Positions 38,668 to 47,624 of a stretch of 64,000 bases of DNA are shown here, piece after piece (the stretch's first letter is position 1; the number at the start of each line of letters is the position of its first letter). The translations under genes were made by a program, and so were the position numbers. Under the pieces are notes generated by a model, which was not told where the DNA came from, searched no databases, and saw only the letters and a list, made by a program, of their open reading frames with translations. Origin of the DNA: Saprospiraceae bacterium (lineage in GTDB: Bacteria; Bacteroidota; Bacteroidia; Chitinophagales; Saprospiraceae); the NCBI GenBank assembly GCA_020631355.1, contig JAHDHL010000024.1, positions 1-64,000 on the forward strand. Reading direction: 5' to 3'.

Positions 38668-40308
38668 ATGAAGACCAAGAAGATTGATTTGAACCAAAGT
38701 ATGAATGAGGATGCCATGATGAGGGCCGTCTCAAAATTAAGGATGACTTTACAGAAAATTCATCTGGGTGGAGGTAAAAAGAAGATAGAGAAGCATCATT
38801 CCAAAGGAAAGATGACCGCTCGTGAGAGGATTGATTATCTGATTGACAAAGATTCTGAATTCTTGGAAATCGGAGCATTGGCGGGCCACGAAATGTATAA
38901 GGAATATGGTGGCTGTCCCAGTGGTGGTGTGGTATGCGGAATCGGTTATGTCCGTGGACGGCAATGTATGATTGTAGCCAATGATGCTACCGTTAAGGCA
39001 GGAGCATGGTTCCCCATTACTGGCAAGAAGAATCTTAGGGCCCAAGAAATCAGCATGGAGAATAATCTACCTATCATCTACCTTGTTGATAGCGCTGGTG
39101 TTTTTCTACCCATGCAGGATGAAATATTCCCTGACAAGGAACATTTTGGAAGAATATTCAGGAATAATGCGATAATGTCCAGCAAGGGCATTCCCCAGAT
39201 TGCTGCCATTATGGGTAGCTGTGTTGCGGGTGGTGCTTACCTACCTATCATGTCTGATGAAGCGTTAATCGTGGAGAACACAGGTTCTATTTTCCTTGCC
39301 GGGCCATATCTGGTAAGAGCCGCGATAGGTGAAAAAGTGGACAAGGAAACATTAGGGGGTGCAACTACCCAATCCGAAATTTCAGGTGTTACGGATTACA
39401 AAATGCCAGATGATAAGACTTGTCTGGATACCATCAGGGATCTGATGGATAAGATGGGGGATTTTGACAAGGCCGGATTCAATAGGACGAAGCCTAAATC
39501 CCCGGCACTTAATCCCAAGGATATTTATTCCCTTTTCCCGGAAGATAGAACCAAGCCCTATGATACAATGGAAATCATCAAGAGAATCGTTGATGACTCC
39601 AAGGTCACGGAATACAAGAAAGGATATGGAAAAACCATTACCTGTTGTTATGCTAGGATTGATGGTTGGTCCGTAGGAATAGTAGCCAATCACAGGCAGG
39701 TGGTGAAAAGTGCAAAGGGAGAGATGCAATTCGGAGGTGTCATTTATTCTGATTCGGCAGATAAGGCTACCCGTTTTATCATGAATTGTAACCAGAAGAA
39801 AATCCCTTTGGTTTTCCTACATGATGTAACAGGTTTCATGGTAGGTACACGTTCCGAACACGGAGGAATCATTAAGGATGGAGCCAAAATGGTGAATGCC
39901 GTTTCTAATTCAACAGTACCTAAGTTCAGTATCGTAATGGGTAATTCCTATGGTGCAGGAAACTATGCCATGTGTGGCAAGGCATACGACCCACGCCTAA
40001 TCTATGCTTGGCCTACGGCTAAATTGGCAGTTATGGGAGGAGCTCAGGCAGCAAAGGTTTTGTTACAAATCCAAACCTCATCACTCAAGGCACAGGGAAA
40101 GGAGCCTACCGAGGAGGAAACCCAGACCCTTTATAACAAAATTAAGGATCGTTACGATGAACAAACCTCTCCATACTATGCAGCTGCTAGGTTATGGACC
40201 GATGGGATCATTGACCCATTGGATACCAGAAAGGTAATTTCCATGGGAATCGAAGCTGCTAATAACGCAGCGGTTGCCAAATTCAATCCGGGTGTGATAC
40301 AAACCTAA
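38668..40308 (+). CDS. Acyl-CoA carboxylase carboxyltransferase beta subunit
   Basis: A 546-residue carboxyltransferase subunit of a biotin-dependent acyl-CoA carboxylase, which moves CO2 from carboxybiotin to an acyl-CoA. The two crotonase-fold halves are clear: the N-half with KMTARERIDYLID and SAGVFLPMQDE, and the C-half with HDVTGFMVGT and MGNSYGAGNYAMCGKAYDPR. The SAGVFLP loop and CGKAYDPR fit the methylcrotonyl-CoA carboxylase beta type best; geranyl- or propionyl-CoA carboxylase are alternatives. The biotin-carrying alpha subunit is not adjacent. Confidence 0.93.
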   Translation: MKTKKIDLNQSMNEDAMMRAVSKLRMTLQKIHLGGGKKKIEKHHSKGKMTARERIDYLIDKDSEFLEIGALAGHEMYKEYGGCPSGGVVCGIGYVRGRQCMIVANDATVKAGAWFPITGKKNLRAQEISMENNLPIIYLVDSAGVFLPMQDEIFPDKEHFGRIFRNNAIMSSKGIPQIAAIMGSCVAGGAYLPIMSDEALIVENTGSIFLAGPYLVRAAIGEKVDKETLGGATTQSEISGVTDYKMPDDKTCLDTIRDLMDKMGDFDKAGFNRTKPKSPALNPKDIYSLFPEDRTKPYDTMEIIKRIVDDSKVTEYKKGYGKTITCCYARIDGWSVGIVANHRQVVKSAKGEMQFGGVIYSDSADKATRFIMNCNQKKIPLVFLHDVTGFMVGTRSEHGGIIKDGAKMVNAVSNSTVPKFSIVMGNSYGAGNYAMCGKAYDPRLIYAWPTAKLAVMGGAQAAKVLLQIQTSSLKAQGKEPTEEETQTLYNKIKDRYDEQTSPYYAAARLWTDGIIDPLDTRKVISMGIEAANNAAVAKFNPGVIQT

Positions 40309-40321
40309 ACAGAATGGAACG

Positions 40322-41449
40322 ATGATTCATCATTGCAAGGAATTCATCATCGCATTTGGATTCGAATTTTTTCTCCTAATTATCATCATAGGGTTACTTG
40401 CTGGTGCCTTGAAATCAAAAACACAATGGCTAAAAAAAACGGGCATCTATGTCTCATCCGTTCTGATAGCCATCTTACTCTATGAAGTCATTCTGGGATT
40501 CATGAGCCCTACCCCCTTGAAAACCACCGGGCCCTATTTCGAACAAAAAGAATTCCATTCTACCTTGGATACGATTCATGGCTATTCATTAGCTAATAAG
40601 ACTTTTTCAGCCAAAGCCAATAAATTCCTTGGAGACTCACTACTGTATTCCATATTATATGATGTAAAGGATGGGGTTAGAATTACTCCCTCATCTTCGG
40701 ATACCACAGCTGAAAATATCATCGTTTTCCTAGGTGGTTCTTTTACTTATGGAGAAGGAGTCGAAAATAATGAGACGCTCCCCCATTATTTAGGTGAGAT
40801 AACCGATTCTACTTGGATGATACTGAATAAAGGATTTTCTGGTTATGGAACGCATCAAGCCCTATCCATTCTGGAACATGATTTATTGACTGATACATCT
40901 TTTACTTCTAAAAAACAGAAAAAGATTGTCTATTCATTCATTCCCGACCATTACAAAAGAGCAGCAGGCTTTGCATTCTGGGATAAAAATGGCCCCCTTT
41001 ATGAATTGGAAAATGGTAGCATTGTCAAAAAAGGTGCTTTTAGTCGTCATAAAAATACCATCGAAAAATCATATGTGTTCCATATCATAAGTAAGATCTG
41101 GAGAGCTACTTCGATTTATAAGGTGAATTTTTACAATAATCACCGAGTCATCGATGATGTACATCATCAAAGAGTATATGGAATCATCAAAAAAATGAAC
41201 CAACTCTCAAAGGACAATAACATTCAATTTTATGTTCTGATTGATGCATATTACGCCAAACAACATCCAACCTACGAATCCATTCAAAAGGTTCTGCAGG
41301 AAAATCAGGTTCCATTTCTCCTAGGAGCACAGTGCATCCCGGATATCGAAAACAAAAAAAATCAGTACTATATTCCCTATGACCAACACCCTAGGCCAAT
41401 ATATCATGAGGAAATAGCAAGATGTCTGTATTCTCTGATATTTCAGTAA
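40322..41449 (+). CDS. Membrane-anchored SGNH-hydrolase-like protein
   Basis: A 375-residue protein with two N-terminal transmembrane helices (about 8-27 and 38-58) and an extracytoplasmic domain. The domain carries IIVFLGGSFTYGEGV, an SGNH/GDSL block I with Ser in GGSFTYG, and near the C-terminus DQHPRPIYHEEIA, which resembles the block V D-x-x-H. Such proteins often add or remove acyl groups on surface polysaccharides; that is an inference here. It follows the carboxylase gene by 13 bases and may be read through from it. Confidence 0.65.
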   Translation: MIHHCKEFIIAFGFEFFLLIIIIGLLAGALKSKTQWLKKTGIYVSSVLIAILLYEVILGFMSPTPLKTTGPYFEQKEFHSTLDTIHGYSLANKTFSAKANKFLGDSLLYSILYDVKDGVRITPSSSDTTAENIIVFLGGSFTYGEGVENNETLPHYLGEITDSTWMILNKGFSGYGTHQALSILEHDLLTDTSFTSKKQKKIVYSFIPDHYKRAAGFAFWDKNGPLYELENGSIVKKGAFSRHKNTIEKSYVFHIISKIWRATSIYKVNFYNNHRVIDDVHHQRVYGIIKKMNQLSKDNNIQFYVLIDAYYAKQHPTYESIQKVLQENQVPFLLGAQCIPDIENKKNQYYIPYDQHPRPIYHEEIARCLYSLIFQ

Positions 41450-41550
41450 TTTGGTAGAATAAAGGAACCTTTTCGTAGACTTTTGAGCATCGAAAAGAAA
41501 CCAAATACATCATAAGACGTCTAAATTAACGAACCAAAACATCAAAGTAA

Positions 41551-41769
41551 ATGGGCAAAAAAGCATTAGCATTCTTAGGATCTGCAGCCGCATTGATTTA
41601 TATCATCAATCCAACAGCAGGTGTTGTGGAATTCATTCCTGATAACGTACCGTTCTTCGGTAATATTGACGAAGCCACAGCCACAGCTCTACTCATTTGG
41701 GGGGTCAAAACCCTCTTTGATAAAGGCAATAAGGATGAGCCTCAGGTTTTAGATGACCAAAAACACTGA
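41551..41769 (+). CDS. DUF1232-like small membrane protein
   Basis: A 72-residue protein with a hydrophobic N-terminal half. The pattern IYIINPTAGVVEFIPDNVPFFG resembles the DUF1232 (YkvA) signature of Y-L-x-P-x-D-x-I-P-D-x-I-P-x-x-G. Function unknown. A promoter and hairpin follow at once downstream. Confidence 0.6.
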   Translation: MGKKALAFLGSAAALIYIINPTAGVVEFIPDNVPFFGNIDEATATALLIWGVKTLFDKGNKDEPQVLDDQKH

Positions 41770-41772
41770 CAT

Positions 41773-41804
41773 TTTGTCATAATAGTATAAAATCATTACC
41801 TTTG
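41773..41804 (+). promoter_or_regulatory. Promoter upstream of miaB
   Basis: TTTG, 20 bases, TACCTTTG: both boxes match the Bacteroidota consensus exactly. Transcription should start near 41811, which is the first base of a strong hairpin, leaving a leader of about 110 bases before miaB at 41921. Confidence 0.6.
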
Positions 41805-41809
41805 TGGTG

Positions 41810-41846
41810 CAAAAGCCGGAACGATTTCAACATCTTTCGGCTTTTG
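41810..41846 (+). terminator. Terminator-like hairpin at the start of the miaB leader
   Basis: A 12-base stem (CAAAAGCCGGAA with its complement, one G-U pair) and a 13-base loop, followed by TTTATG. It can end transcripts from the upstream gene, or, because the promoter at 41773-41804 points straight into it, act as a 5' hairpin or attenuator of the miaB transcript. The U-tract is modest. Confidence 0.5.
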
Positions 41847-41920
41847 TTTATGTATAAATTCAGGTTGGAATAGAATTCAAGCCTGATAATCAATACCAAA
41901 ATAATTAACACCACCAAGTA

Positions 41921-43351
41921 ATGAATCGTAACAATTCAGGGACATTATTGGATAAGAGCATAGATGAGACGAAACAAGGCGATGTCTTTTTTCAAGAACA
42001 ACTCGCCAAAAAGGAGTCCAATAAACATTTCTACATTGAGAGCTATGGTTGTCAGATGAATTTCAGCGACTCTGAAATCGTTGCATCCATTCTTGGGGAA
42101 ATGGGTTATGCTGCCACCAAGGACATGCACCAATCCGACCTCATCCTGATCAATACCTGCTCCATCAGGGAGAAAGCTGAGGATACGGTTAGAAAAAGAC
42201 TACGAGTTTTTGATAAGGTTAAGGAACAAAAACCCGGAACCCTGGTTGGAGTGCTAGGCTGTATGGCTGAAAGATTAAAAACCAAACTTCTGGAACAAGA
42301 AAGGTTGGTTGATTTGGTCATCGGGCCTGACGCTTATCGTTCCCTGCCACAATTGGTTGCAGATGCTTCAGGGGGAGAAAAAGGTGTCAATGTCCTCCTA
42401 TCCAGAGAAGAAACCTACGCGGATATCAATCCTGTTAGACTGAATTCCAATGGAGTAACAGCCTTTATCTCCATTATGAGGGGTTGTAATAACATGTGTT
42501 CATTCTGTATCGTACCATTTACAAGAGGACGTGAAAGAAGTCGTGAGCCATTCAGTATTGTTGCTGAAGCTACCGAACTTTTCAATAAGGGATACAGGGA
42601 AGTTACCCTATTGGGACAAAATGTGGATTCCTACCTCTGGGAAAATCCAGAAACCAAAGAAACGGTCAATTTCGCACAGTTGCTGGATTTGACAGCTAAG
42701 ATACATCCTGACCTTAGGGTTCGTTTCTCTACTTCACATCCTAAGGACATTACAGATGAAGTACTACATACCATGGCTTCACGTGAAAATATCTGTAATT
42801 ACATCCACTTGCCTGTCCAATCCGGAAATAGTAGGGTTCTGGATCTCATGAATCGTACTTATGATCGTGATTGGTATATGGAAAGAGTTGAATCCATCTA
42901 TAGAATCATACCTGACTGTGCCATATCCTCCGATATGATTGCAGGATTTTGTACTGAAACCGAAGAAGAACATCAGGATACCCTAAGTATGATGGAATTC
43001 GCTAAATATTCCATGTCCTATATGTTCTTCTATTCTGAGCGCCCTGGCACCTTGGCCGCACGTAAATATGAAGATGATATTCCCTTGGATATCAAAAAAA
43101 GGAGATTGAATGAAATCATTCGACTTCAGAATCAGATATCTTTCAAGCATAACCAGAACGATATAGGAAAGACATTCAGGGTACTTATCGAGGGAGATTC
43201 AAAGAAATCCGATCAGGATTTCAAAGGTAGGAATTCACAGAATAAGATGATTATTTTCCCTAAATCGGAGGGACTCAAGACCGGGATGTATTGCAATGTC
43301 AAAGTAACAGATGCTACTAGTGCTACCCTGAAAGGTACATTAGTTGTATAA
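41921..43351 (+). CDS. miaB: tRNA-2-methylthio-N6-dimethylallyladenosine synthase
   Basis: A 476-residue radical-SAM methylthiotransferase that modifies A37 of tRNAs reading UNN codons. The N-terminal MTTase domain has its three Cys ([11 protein letters not shown] with Cys44, [16 protein letters not shown]). The radical SAM motif is CNNMCSFC, and RGRERSREP follows as in MiaB. A C-terminal TRAM domain closes the protein. It is the first gene of a plus-strand series ending at groEL; the sigma-54 activator begins 41 bases downstream. Confidence 0.97.
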   Translation: MNRNNSGTLLDKSIDETKQGDVFFQEQLAKKESNKHFYIESYGCQMNFSDSEIVASILGEMGYAATKDMHQSDLILINTCSIREKAEDTVRKRLRVFDKVKEQKPGTLVGVLGCMAERLKTKLLEQERLVDLVIGPDAYRSLPQLVADASGGEKGVNVLLSREETYADINPVRLNSNGVTAFISIMRGCNNMCSFCIVPFTRGRERSREPFSIVAEATELFNKGYREVTLLGQNVDSYLWENPETKETVNFAQLLDLTAKIHPDLRVRFSTSHPKDITDEVLHTMASRENICNYIHLPVQSGNSRVLDLMNRTYDRDWYMERVESIYRIIPDCAISSDMIAGFCTETEEEHQDTLSMMEFAKYSMSYMFFYSERPGTLAARKYEDDIPLDIKKRRLNEIIRLQNQISFKHNQNDIGKTFRVLIEGDSKKSDQDFKGRNSQNKMIIFPKSEGLKTGMYCNVKVTDATSATLKGTLVV

Positions 43352-43392
43352 GTAAGCATCTTAACCTATTTCAACATTAAACATACCGAACC

Positions 43393-44709
43393 ATGAATCT
43401 TTTATCTGTCAAACAACGCTTTGGAGTCATTAGTCGGTCAGCTAAACTGGACCAAGCCCTTGGCACTGCTGTTAGGGTTGCATCCACTGATTTGGCTGTT
43501 CTCATTACAGGTGAAAGTGGTGTGGGTAAGGAAGTCTTCTCCAAAATCATCCATTCATTGAGTGCAAGGAAACACAATAATTTCATTGCTGTCAATACGG
43601 GTGCCATCCCATCTGGCACCATCAATTCGGAGCTTTTTGGTCATGAAAAGGGGGCATTCACAGGCGCTACATCTGACCGGAAAGGCTACTTCGAGACCGT
43701 GAATGGAGGAACGATATTTCTGGACGAGATTGGTGAAATGCCCTTGGATACGCAGGCCTACTTGTTAAGGGTATTGGAAACGGGTGAATTCATCAGGGTA
43801 GGTTCTTCAAAACCTCAGAAAACCGATGTAAGGGTTGTAGCTGCTACCAATGTCAACCTATTGGATAAAATCAAACAGGGTAAGTTCAGGGAGGATTTGT
43901 TTTACCGTCTGAATACTGTTCCAATACAAGTTCCCTCGCTACGGGATAGACCTGAGGATATCTACATGCTTTTCAGGAAATTTGCCGTTGATTTTTCAGA
44001 AAAATATCGTTCCACAACTGTCCATCTGGATGAATCCGCCAGACAGGTACTTGAAAGATATACTTGGCCGGGTAATGTCAGGGAATTAAAGAATATCGCT
44101 GAACAAGTATCCGTCATGGCTGAGGATAGTCTGATTGCTTCCGAACAACTCGTACAGATTGCTCCTAATCTACTTCAAAGAAACCTTCCAATGGTTTCCA
44201 ATAGATTCGGTAGTGAAGCCGGAAATTCAAGTGGAGATTTTCAAGAAAGGGAAATTCTCTATAAGTTACTCTTTGATATGAAGAATGACCTCAATGATCT
44301 CAAGGGTCTCATCTTCGAACTCATCAAGGATAATAATCTTAGGGTCAATGATATTCCCGGCATGAGGTCACTACTCAGTGCACCACGGGGAGATTCTGCT
44401 CCGGCCATGCCTTACAAACAGGAAGTCCATGATGGGGATTATGATTTCGCAATGAATGATTACCAACCGCAGCGAAATGACTTTGATCCGCAACCCATCA
44501 TCATTCATTCCAATGACAAATCTGGGAGTTTTACTGAGACTGAGGACATGGATGAGGAACTGAGTCTGATGGAAATGGAAAAAAGATTCATCAAGAAAGC
44601 ATTAATCAAGCATAATGGTAAAAGAAAAGATGCTGCGGATGAGTTAGGTATATCAGAAAGAACCTTATATCGTAAGATTAAGGAGTATGAACTAGCTGAT
44701 AAGTTTTGA
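43393..44709 (+). CDS. Sigma-54-dependent transcriptional activator without sensor domain
   Basis: A 438-residue enhancer-binding protein. The AAA+ domain starts almost at the N-terminus: Walker A GESGVGKE at 40-47, the sigma-54 contact loop GAFTGA at 87-92, Walker B FLDEIGEM near 111, and the FREDLFYRLN motif. The C-terminus is a Fis-type helix-turn-helix (KDAADELGISERTLYRKIK). There is no receiver, PAS or GAF domain ahead of the AAA+ core, so it must be controlled in trans or by its amount. It lies one base upstream of lptE and is surely co-transcribed with it. Confidence 0.94.
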   Translation: MNLLSVKQRFGVISRSAKLDQALGTAVRVASTDLAVLITGESGVGKEVFSKIIHSLSARKHNNFIAVNTGAIPSGTINSELFGHEKGAFTGATSDRKGYFETVNGGTIFLDEIGEMPLDTQAYLLRVLETGEFIRVGSSKPQKTDVRVVAATNVNLLDKIKQGKFREDLFYRLNTVPIQVPSLRDRPEDIYMLFRKFAVDFSEKYRSTTVHLDESARQVLERYTWPGNVRELKNIAEQVSVMAEDSLIASEQLVQIAPNLLQRNLPMVSNRFGSEAGNSSGDFQEREILYKLLFDMKNDLNDLKGLIFELIKDNNLRVNDIPGMRSLLSAPRGDSAPAMPYKQEVHDGDYDFAMNDYQPQRNDFDPQPIIIHSNDKSGSFTETEDMDEELSLMEMEKRFIKKALIKHNGKRKDAADELGISERTLYRKIKEYELADKF

Positions 44710-44710
44710 T

Positions 44711-45220
44711 ATGAGATTATTGATTAGAACCCTCCAATTGGCATTCTTGATATGGATAAGTACGGCAGCTACTTGCTCCGTAAAAATGGTCAACACCAGT
44801 ATTCCTCCCAATATCAAGACTTTCTATGTCAAACCATTTGGCAACAATGCATACAATGCACCTCCTGATATTGGTAATACATTCTCCGAACAACTCAAGG
44901 ACCAAATCAGAAGACAATCCAGACTCAGTTTCTCTGATGTGAATCCTGATGTAGAATTCGAGGGTAATGTCCAATCATACAATATTACATCCGTTGCACC
45001 CAATCCCAATGAATCCACTCAGTTCAGTAGATTGAGAATCACAATAAAAGTGGACTATATCGACAATACCGATGAGGAAAATAATTGGGAACAATCATTC
45101 TCTTTCGAGCAGGATTATGATGCTACTGTAAACTTGGTAGACGTCCAGGATCAGCTCATTGGTGACATCTTTGACCAACTCACAACCGATGTTTTCAATA
45201 AGACTTTCGGTAAATGGTAA
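44711..45220 (+). CDS. lptE: LPS-assembly lipoprotein LptE family
   Basis: A 169-residue envelope protein matching the Bacteroidota LptE family, which plugs the LptD barrel and helps insert LPS in the outer membrane. Supporting features are the N-terminal signal, the INPPNIKTFYV-like strand (SIPPNIKTFYVKPFGNNA) and the internal SFSFEQDYDA segment. The likely acylation Cys sits in TAATC, an imperfect lipobox with Thr before the Cys. The gene is one base from the upstream regulator. Confidence 0.85.
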   Translation: MRLLIRTLQLAFLIWISTAATCSVKMVNTSIPPNIKTFYVKPFGNNAYNAPPDIGNTFSEQLKDQIRRQSRLSFSDVNPDVEFEGNVQSYNITSVAPNPNESTQFSRLRITIKVDYIDNTDEENNWEQSFSFEQDYDATVNLVDVQDQLIGDIFDQLTTDVFNKTFGKW

Positions 45221-45229
45221 AAGACTTTG

Positions 45230-45260
45230 TTTGACATTCCAGCGATATAACCTTATTTTG
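45230..45260 (+). promoter_or_regulatory. Promoter of the 45357 gene
   Basis: TTTG, 19 bases, TTATTTTG (one mismatch to TAnnTTTG). The expected start is near 45267, giving a 90-base leader. It would separate the charged protein and secG from the miaB-lptE unit. Confidence 0.5.
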
Positions 45261-45356
45261 TGTAACTGATTTGGAGATATCTCCGTTTTCGGATAAGGAA
45301 TGTTATCAACTTTTGATATAATCCGTCATCAATTTCTCCTAAACACCAGACATTAA

Positions 45357-47117
45357 ATGAGTCCAGACATCTTTCCTAAATATCTGAAAGATCCGTCCCT
45401 ACTCTATCGGATTTCATATGAGGAGCTGAAAACGCTTGTCGTACAATATCCTTATTGTCAGAACTTAAGATACCTCCTACTTGTCAAAAGTAAGATGGAT
45501 GGCAACATAGAGCAAGACCGTAACATGAAGATGGTTTCTGCTTATTCACAAGACAGAACCCAATTATATCTCCTACTGCGTGAAGACCTACAAGTTGCCC
45601 AAAAGGAATTCGAATTCCTGGATTTGGAGCATGCTGTTACTGACGAGGAAAATCCCGAATTGGAACTACCAATCCTCGATTTTTCCAAAGGAATTAGTGT
45701 AAAGGATGAAAAAGAAGCAGCGAAAGCCAAATTCCAATCGGTCAAACTGAATCAGAATGTAGAGAAAGAAACTGTCAGTGATGACGATGAAAAACCTAAG
45801 GAGAATATTCCCCTCATTAATGAGGAAAAAGATCTTCTCTCCCTATTTGATGAGGATGAGGAAGAAGAACCAGCTGACCCCAAACCAAAGGAAGCAAATA
45901 CAATTACAACACCCTCGATTCCTTTAGTGGCTACAGGTATCCTTGCAGTGAATGAAATCATTCAGGAAGAAAAGCAGGAAAAGCCCCAACCACTATCACT
46001 GGATTTCCTTGCAATACCTCCTTTGGTACATTGGGAAGAATCTATCTCCATTCGCGAAGATGAAAGTAAGAACGTTGAAGCAGTTTCCGAGCCTTTGGCC
46101 TATCCCATTGTTCCTCCCATTCCGCATATAATTTCCATTGAAATTCTGGAAGACGAATCTGATGATATCCATATTCCGATTCCACCCACGGTTCATTTTA
46201 TTGACAAGGAAGTATCAGCAACTTCTTCAAGTGAAGTGGAGGCATTCATTCATGAAATCCTAGAGGAAAAGGTATCAGAATCCTTTCAGTACCCAATCAT
46301 TCCACCAAGTATCGAATGGCTTCATCAAATCGAGGAAGTACCTGAGGATACGATTCAACCCATACTAGAAACAGCTCCCTCCGATTTTGCCCAGGAAATC
46401 GATGATAGTATCCAAGCCGCTTTGGCTAGACTAGCAGAAGAACAAAAAATCGAACTGGAACAGGAAGAAAAAGAGGAAGAAGCCAAGATAATGGCCATTA
46501 TCAAAGAAGAAATTCGACTTGAGGATGGTCCTGAGGAAAAAACAGAAGTACCTCCGGGTGCTCCTGAGCCATCTCCACCAACACAAACTCATGGACCTAT
46601 GCCAAAGGATTCATTTTCCAGTTGGCTTCAGAATATGAAAGCCCCTAACCCAGAGGATGATATCGTGTTGAATGAGTCGCCTGATGAAAGTTCAGAAAAG
46701 GAAAAGGATTCGGATACTGAAAAGAATTCGACTTCATTGGATGAACTCATTGAGATAAAGAAGAAGAAAAAGGCCAAGAAGAAAAAGAGGAAGAAAGGTA
46801 AGAAAGAGAAAAAGGCCAAGGCCAAATCCAAGGAGAAGGAAGGGGATAGACTGATGAAGGTCATCAAGATGAAAAAGAGTGCCAAGAAAAAGGAAAAGGC
46901 ACAGATGCTTTTGGTCAGGAAGAAAAAGGTGATGGAACTCGCCGAACAGAGTCTAAAGGAAAATGAGGAAATCATATCCGAAACCCTTGCTAAAATCCTA
47001 GTGATTCAGGGGAAAAAGAACCGTGCGGAAAGAATGTATCGCAAATTAATGTTGAAATTCCCGAAAAAAAGCAGTTTCTTTGCAGCCGAGATTGACAAAA
47101 TCCATAAATCAAATTAA
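45357..47117 (+). CDS. Highly charged TPR-like protein of unknown function
   Basis: A 586-residue protein without signal peptide. Residues 1-90 form a conserved helical domain (FPKYLKDPSLLYRISYEEL). A long acidic linker follows, with four loose repeats built on I-P-P followed by an aromatic or His (AIPPLVHWEE, PIVPPIPHII, PIPPTVHFI, PIIPPSIEWL). Then comes a very Lys-rich segment (about 460-515) and a C-terminal TPR-like helix pair (LAKILVIQGKKNRAERMYRK). The N- and C-terminal ends resemble a Bacteroidota family next to secG; function unknown. secG follows after 2 bases. Confidence 0.75.
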   Translation: MSPDIFPKYLKDPSLLYRISYEELKTLVVQYPYCQNLRYLLLVKSKMDGNIEQDRNMKMVSAYSQDRTQLYLLLREDLQVAQKEFEFLDLEHAVTDEENPELELPILDFSKGISVKDEKEAAKAKFQSVKLNQNVEKETVSDDDEKPKENIPLINEEKDLLSLFDEDEEEEPADPKPKEANTITTPSIPLVATGILAVNEIIQEEKQEKPQPLSLDFLAIPPLVHWEESISIREDESKNVEAVSEPLAYPIVPPIPHIISIEILEDESDDIHIPIPPTVHFIDKEVSATSSSEVEAFIHEILEEKVSESFQYPIIPPSIEWLHQIEEVPEDTIQPILETAPSDFAQEIDDSIQAALARLAEEQKIELEQEEKEEEAKIMAIIKEEIRLEDGPEEKTEVPPGAPEPSPPTQTHGPMPKDSFSSWLQNMKAPNPEDDIVLNESPDESSEKEKDSDTEKNSTSLDELIEIKKKKKAKKKKRKKGKKEKKAKAKSKEKEGDRLMKVIKMKKSAKKKEKAQMLLVRKKKVMELAEQSLKENEEIISETLAKILVIQGKKNRAERMYRKLMLKFPKKSSFFAAEIDKIHKSN

Positions 47118-47119
47118 TT

Positions 47120-47344
47120 ATGATTACAATTATCACAATCGCAATCATCTTGGTTTGCATCCTTTTGATGGGAGCTGTTCTGATTCAAAACCCAAAAGGA
47201 GGTGGATTAGATTCTACTTTCGGTGGAGGCGGAGCCAACCAGATGTTTGGAGCTGCTAAGTCCGGTGATTTCATTGAAAAATTCACTTGGTACTGTGCAA
47301 TAGCATTATTCTTACTTTGCGTACTAGCTAGTTACACTGCGTAA
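47120..47344 (+). CDS. secG: Preprotein translocase subunit SecG
   Basis: A 74-residue membrane protein with two transmembrane helices, the SecG subunit that assists SecYEG export. The motif VLIQNPKGGGLDSTFGGGGA between the helices is diagnostic. The gene is followed by a strong terminator and then by groES. Confidence 0.95.
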   Translation: MITIITIAIILVCILLMGAVLIQNPKGGGLDSTFGGGGANQMFGAAKSGDFIEKFTWYCAIALFLLCVLASYTA

Positions 47345-47370
47345 ATAAAGAGATTTTAACAGCAATAACC

Positions 47371-47410
47371 GAACCCTGTCAAGGTCAACTTGGCAGGGTT
47401 CTTTTGTTGT
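47371..47410 (+). terminator. Intrinsic terminator after secG
   Basis: A 13-base stem (GAACCCTGTCAAG with its complement, one G-U pair), a 5-base loop, then TTTTGTTGT. It isolates groESL from the upstream genes. Confidence 0.8.
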
Positions 47411-47486
47411 TCCAAACAATCTACTTTCAAGCACCATCTCTTTCAGGTGCTAATTTGTCAGTCCTGTATTTCATCATTCATACAAT

Positions 47487-47531
47487 ATGGCACCACAATC
47501 TGCCATAATTACGCCTTTTTGGCATTGGCAC
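47487..47531. promoter_or_regulatory. TGGCA-box cluster upstream of groES, candidate operator
   Basis: ATGGCA, 8 bases, TGCCAT forms a perfect 6-base inverted repeat at 47487-47506. Two direct TTGGCA copies follow at 47519-47524 and 47525-47530. Four such boxes in 45 bases just ahead of a heat-shock operon suggest a regulator site. It does not match the CIRCE consensus. The regulator is unknown. Confidence 0.4.
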
Positions 47532-47550
47532 AATCAATGATGAGTAATAG

Positions 47551-47578
47551 TTGTGGAGGGAAAAGTCCATTCCCACAA
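47551..47578 (+). promoter_or_regulatory. Hairpin in the groES leader
   Basis: TTGTGGAGGGAA and TTCCCACAA pair over nine bases with a 3-base bulge and 7-base loop, ending about 46 bases before the groES ATG. No T-run follows, so it is not a terminator. It may be a leader structure affecting stability or translation. Confidence 0.3.
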
Positions 47579-47624
47579 TTGGAAAACTATTTTTTATAAT
47601 TCAGAATAAAAAACGAATTACATC

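Noticed and set aside
38507-38878. Minus-strand frame of 123 codons across the start of the carboxylase gene
   Set aside because: Overlaps a well-conserved coding region in another frame and has low-complexity Ser/His-rich content; a shadow.
46628-46975. Minus-strand Phe/Ser/Leu-rich frame suggesting a membrane protein
   Set aside because: It is the complement of the Lys/Glu-rich tract; AAG/GAA-rich codons read backwards give CTT/TTC, which mimics a hydrophobic protein.
47489-47540. Sigma-54 promoter (TGGCAC-N5-TTGC) upstream of groES
   Set aside because: TGGCAC occurs twice but neither copy has GC at the required spacing; one is one base too long and the other has GA in place of GC.
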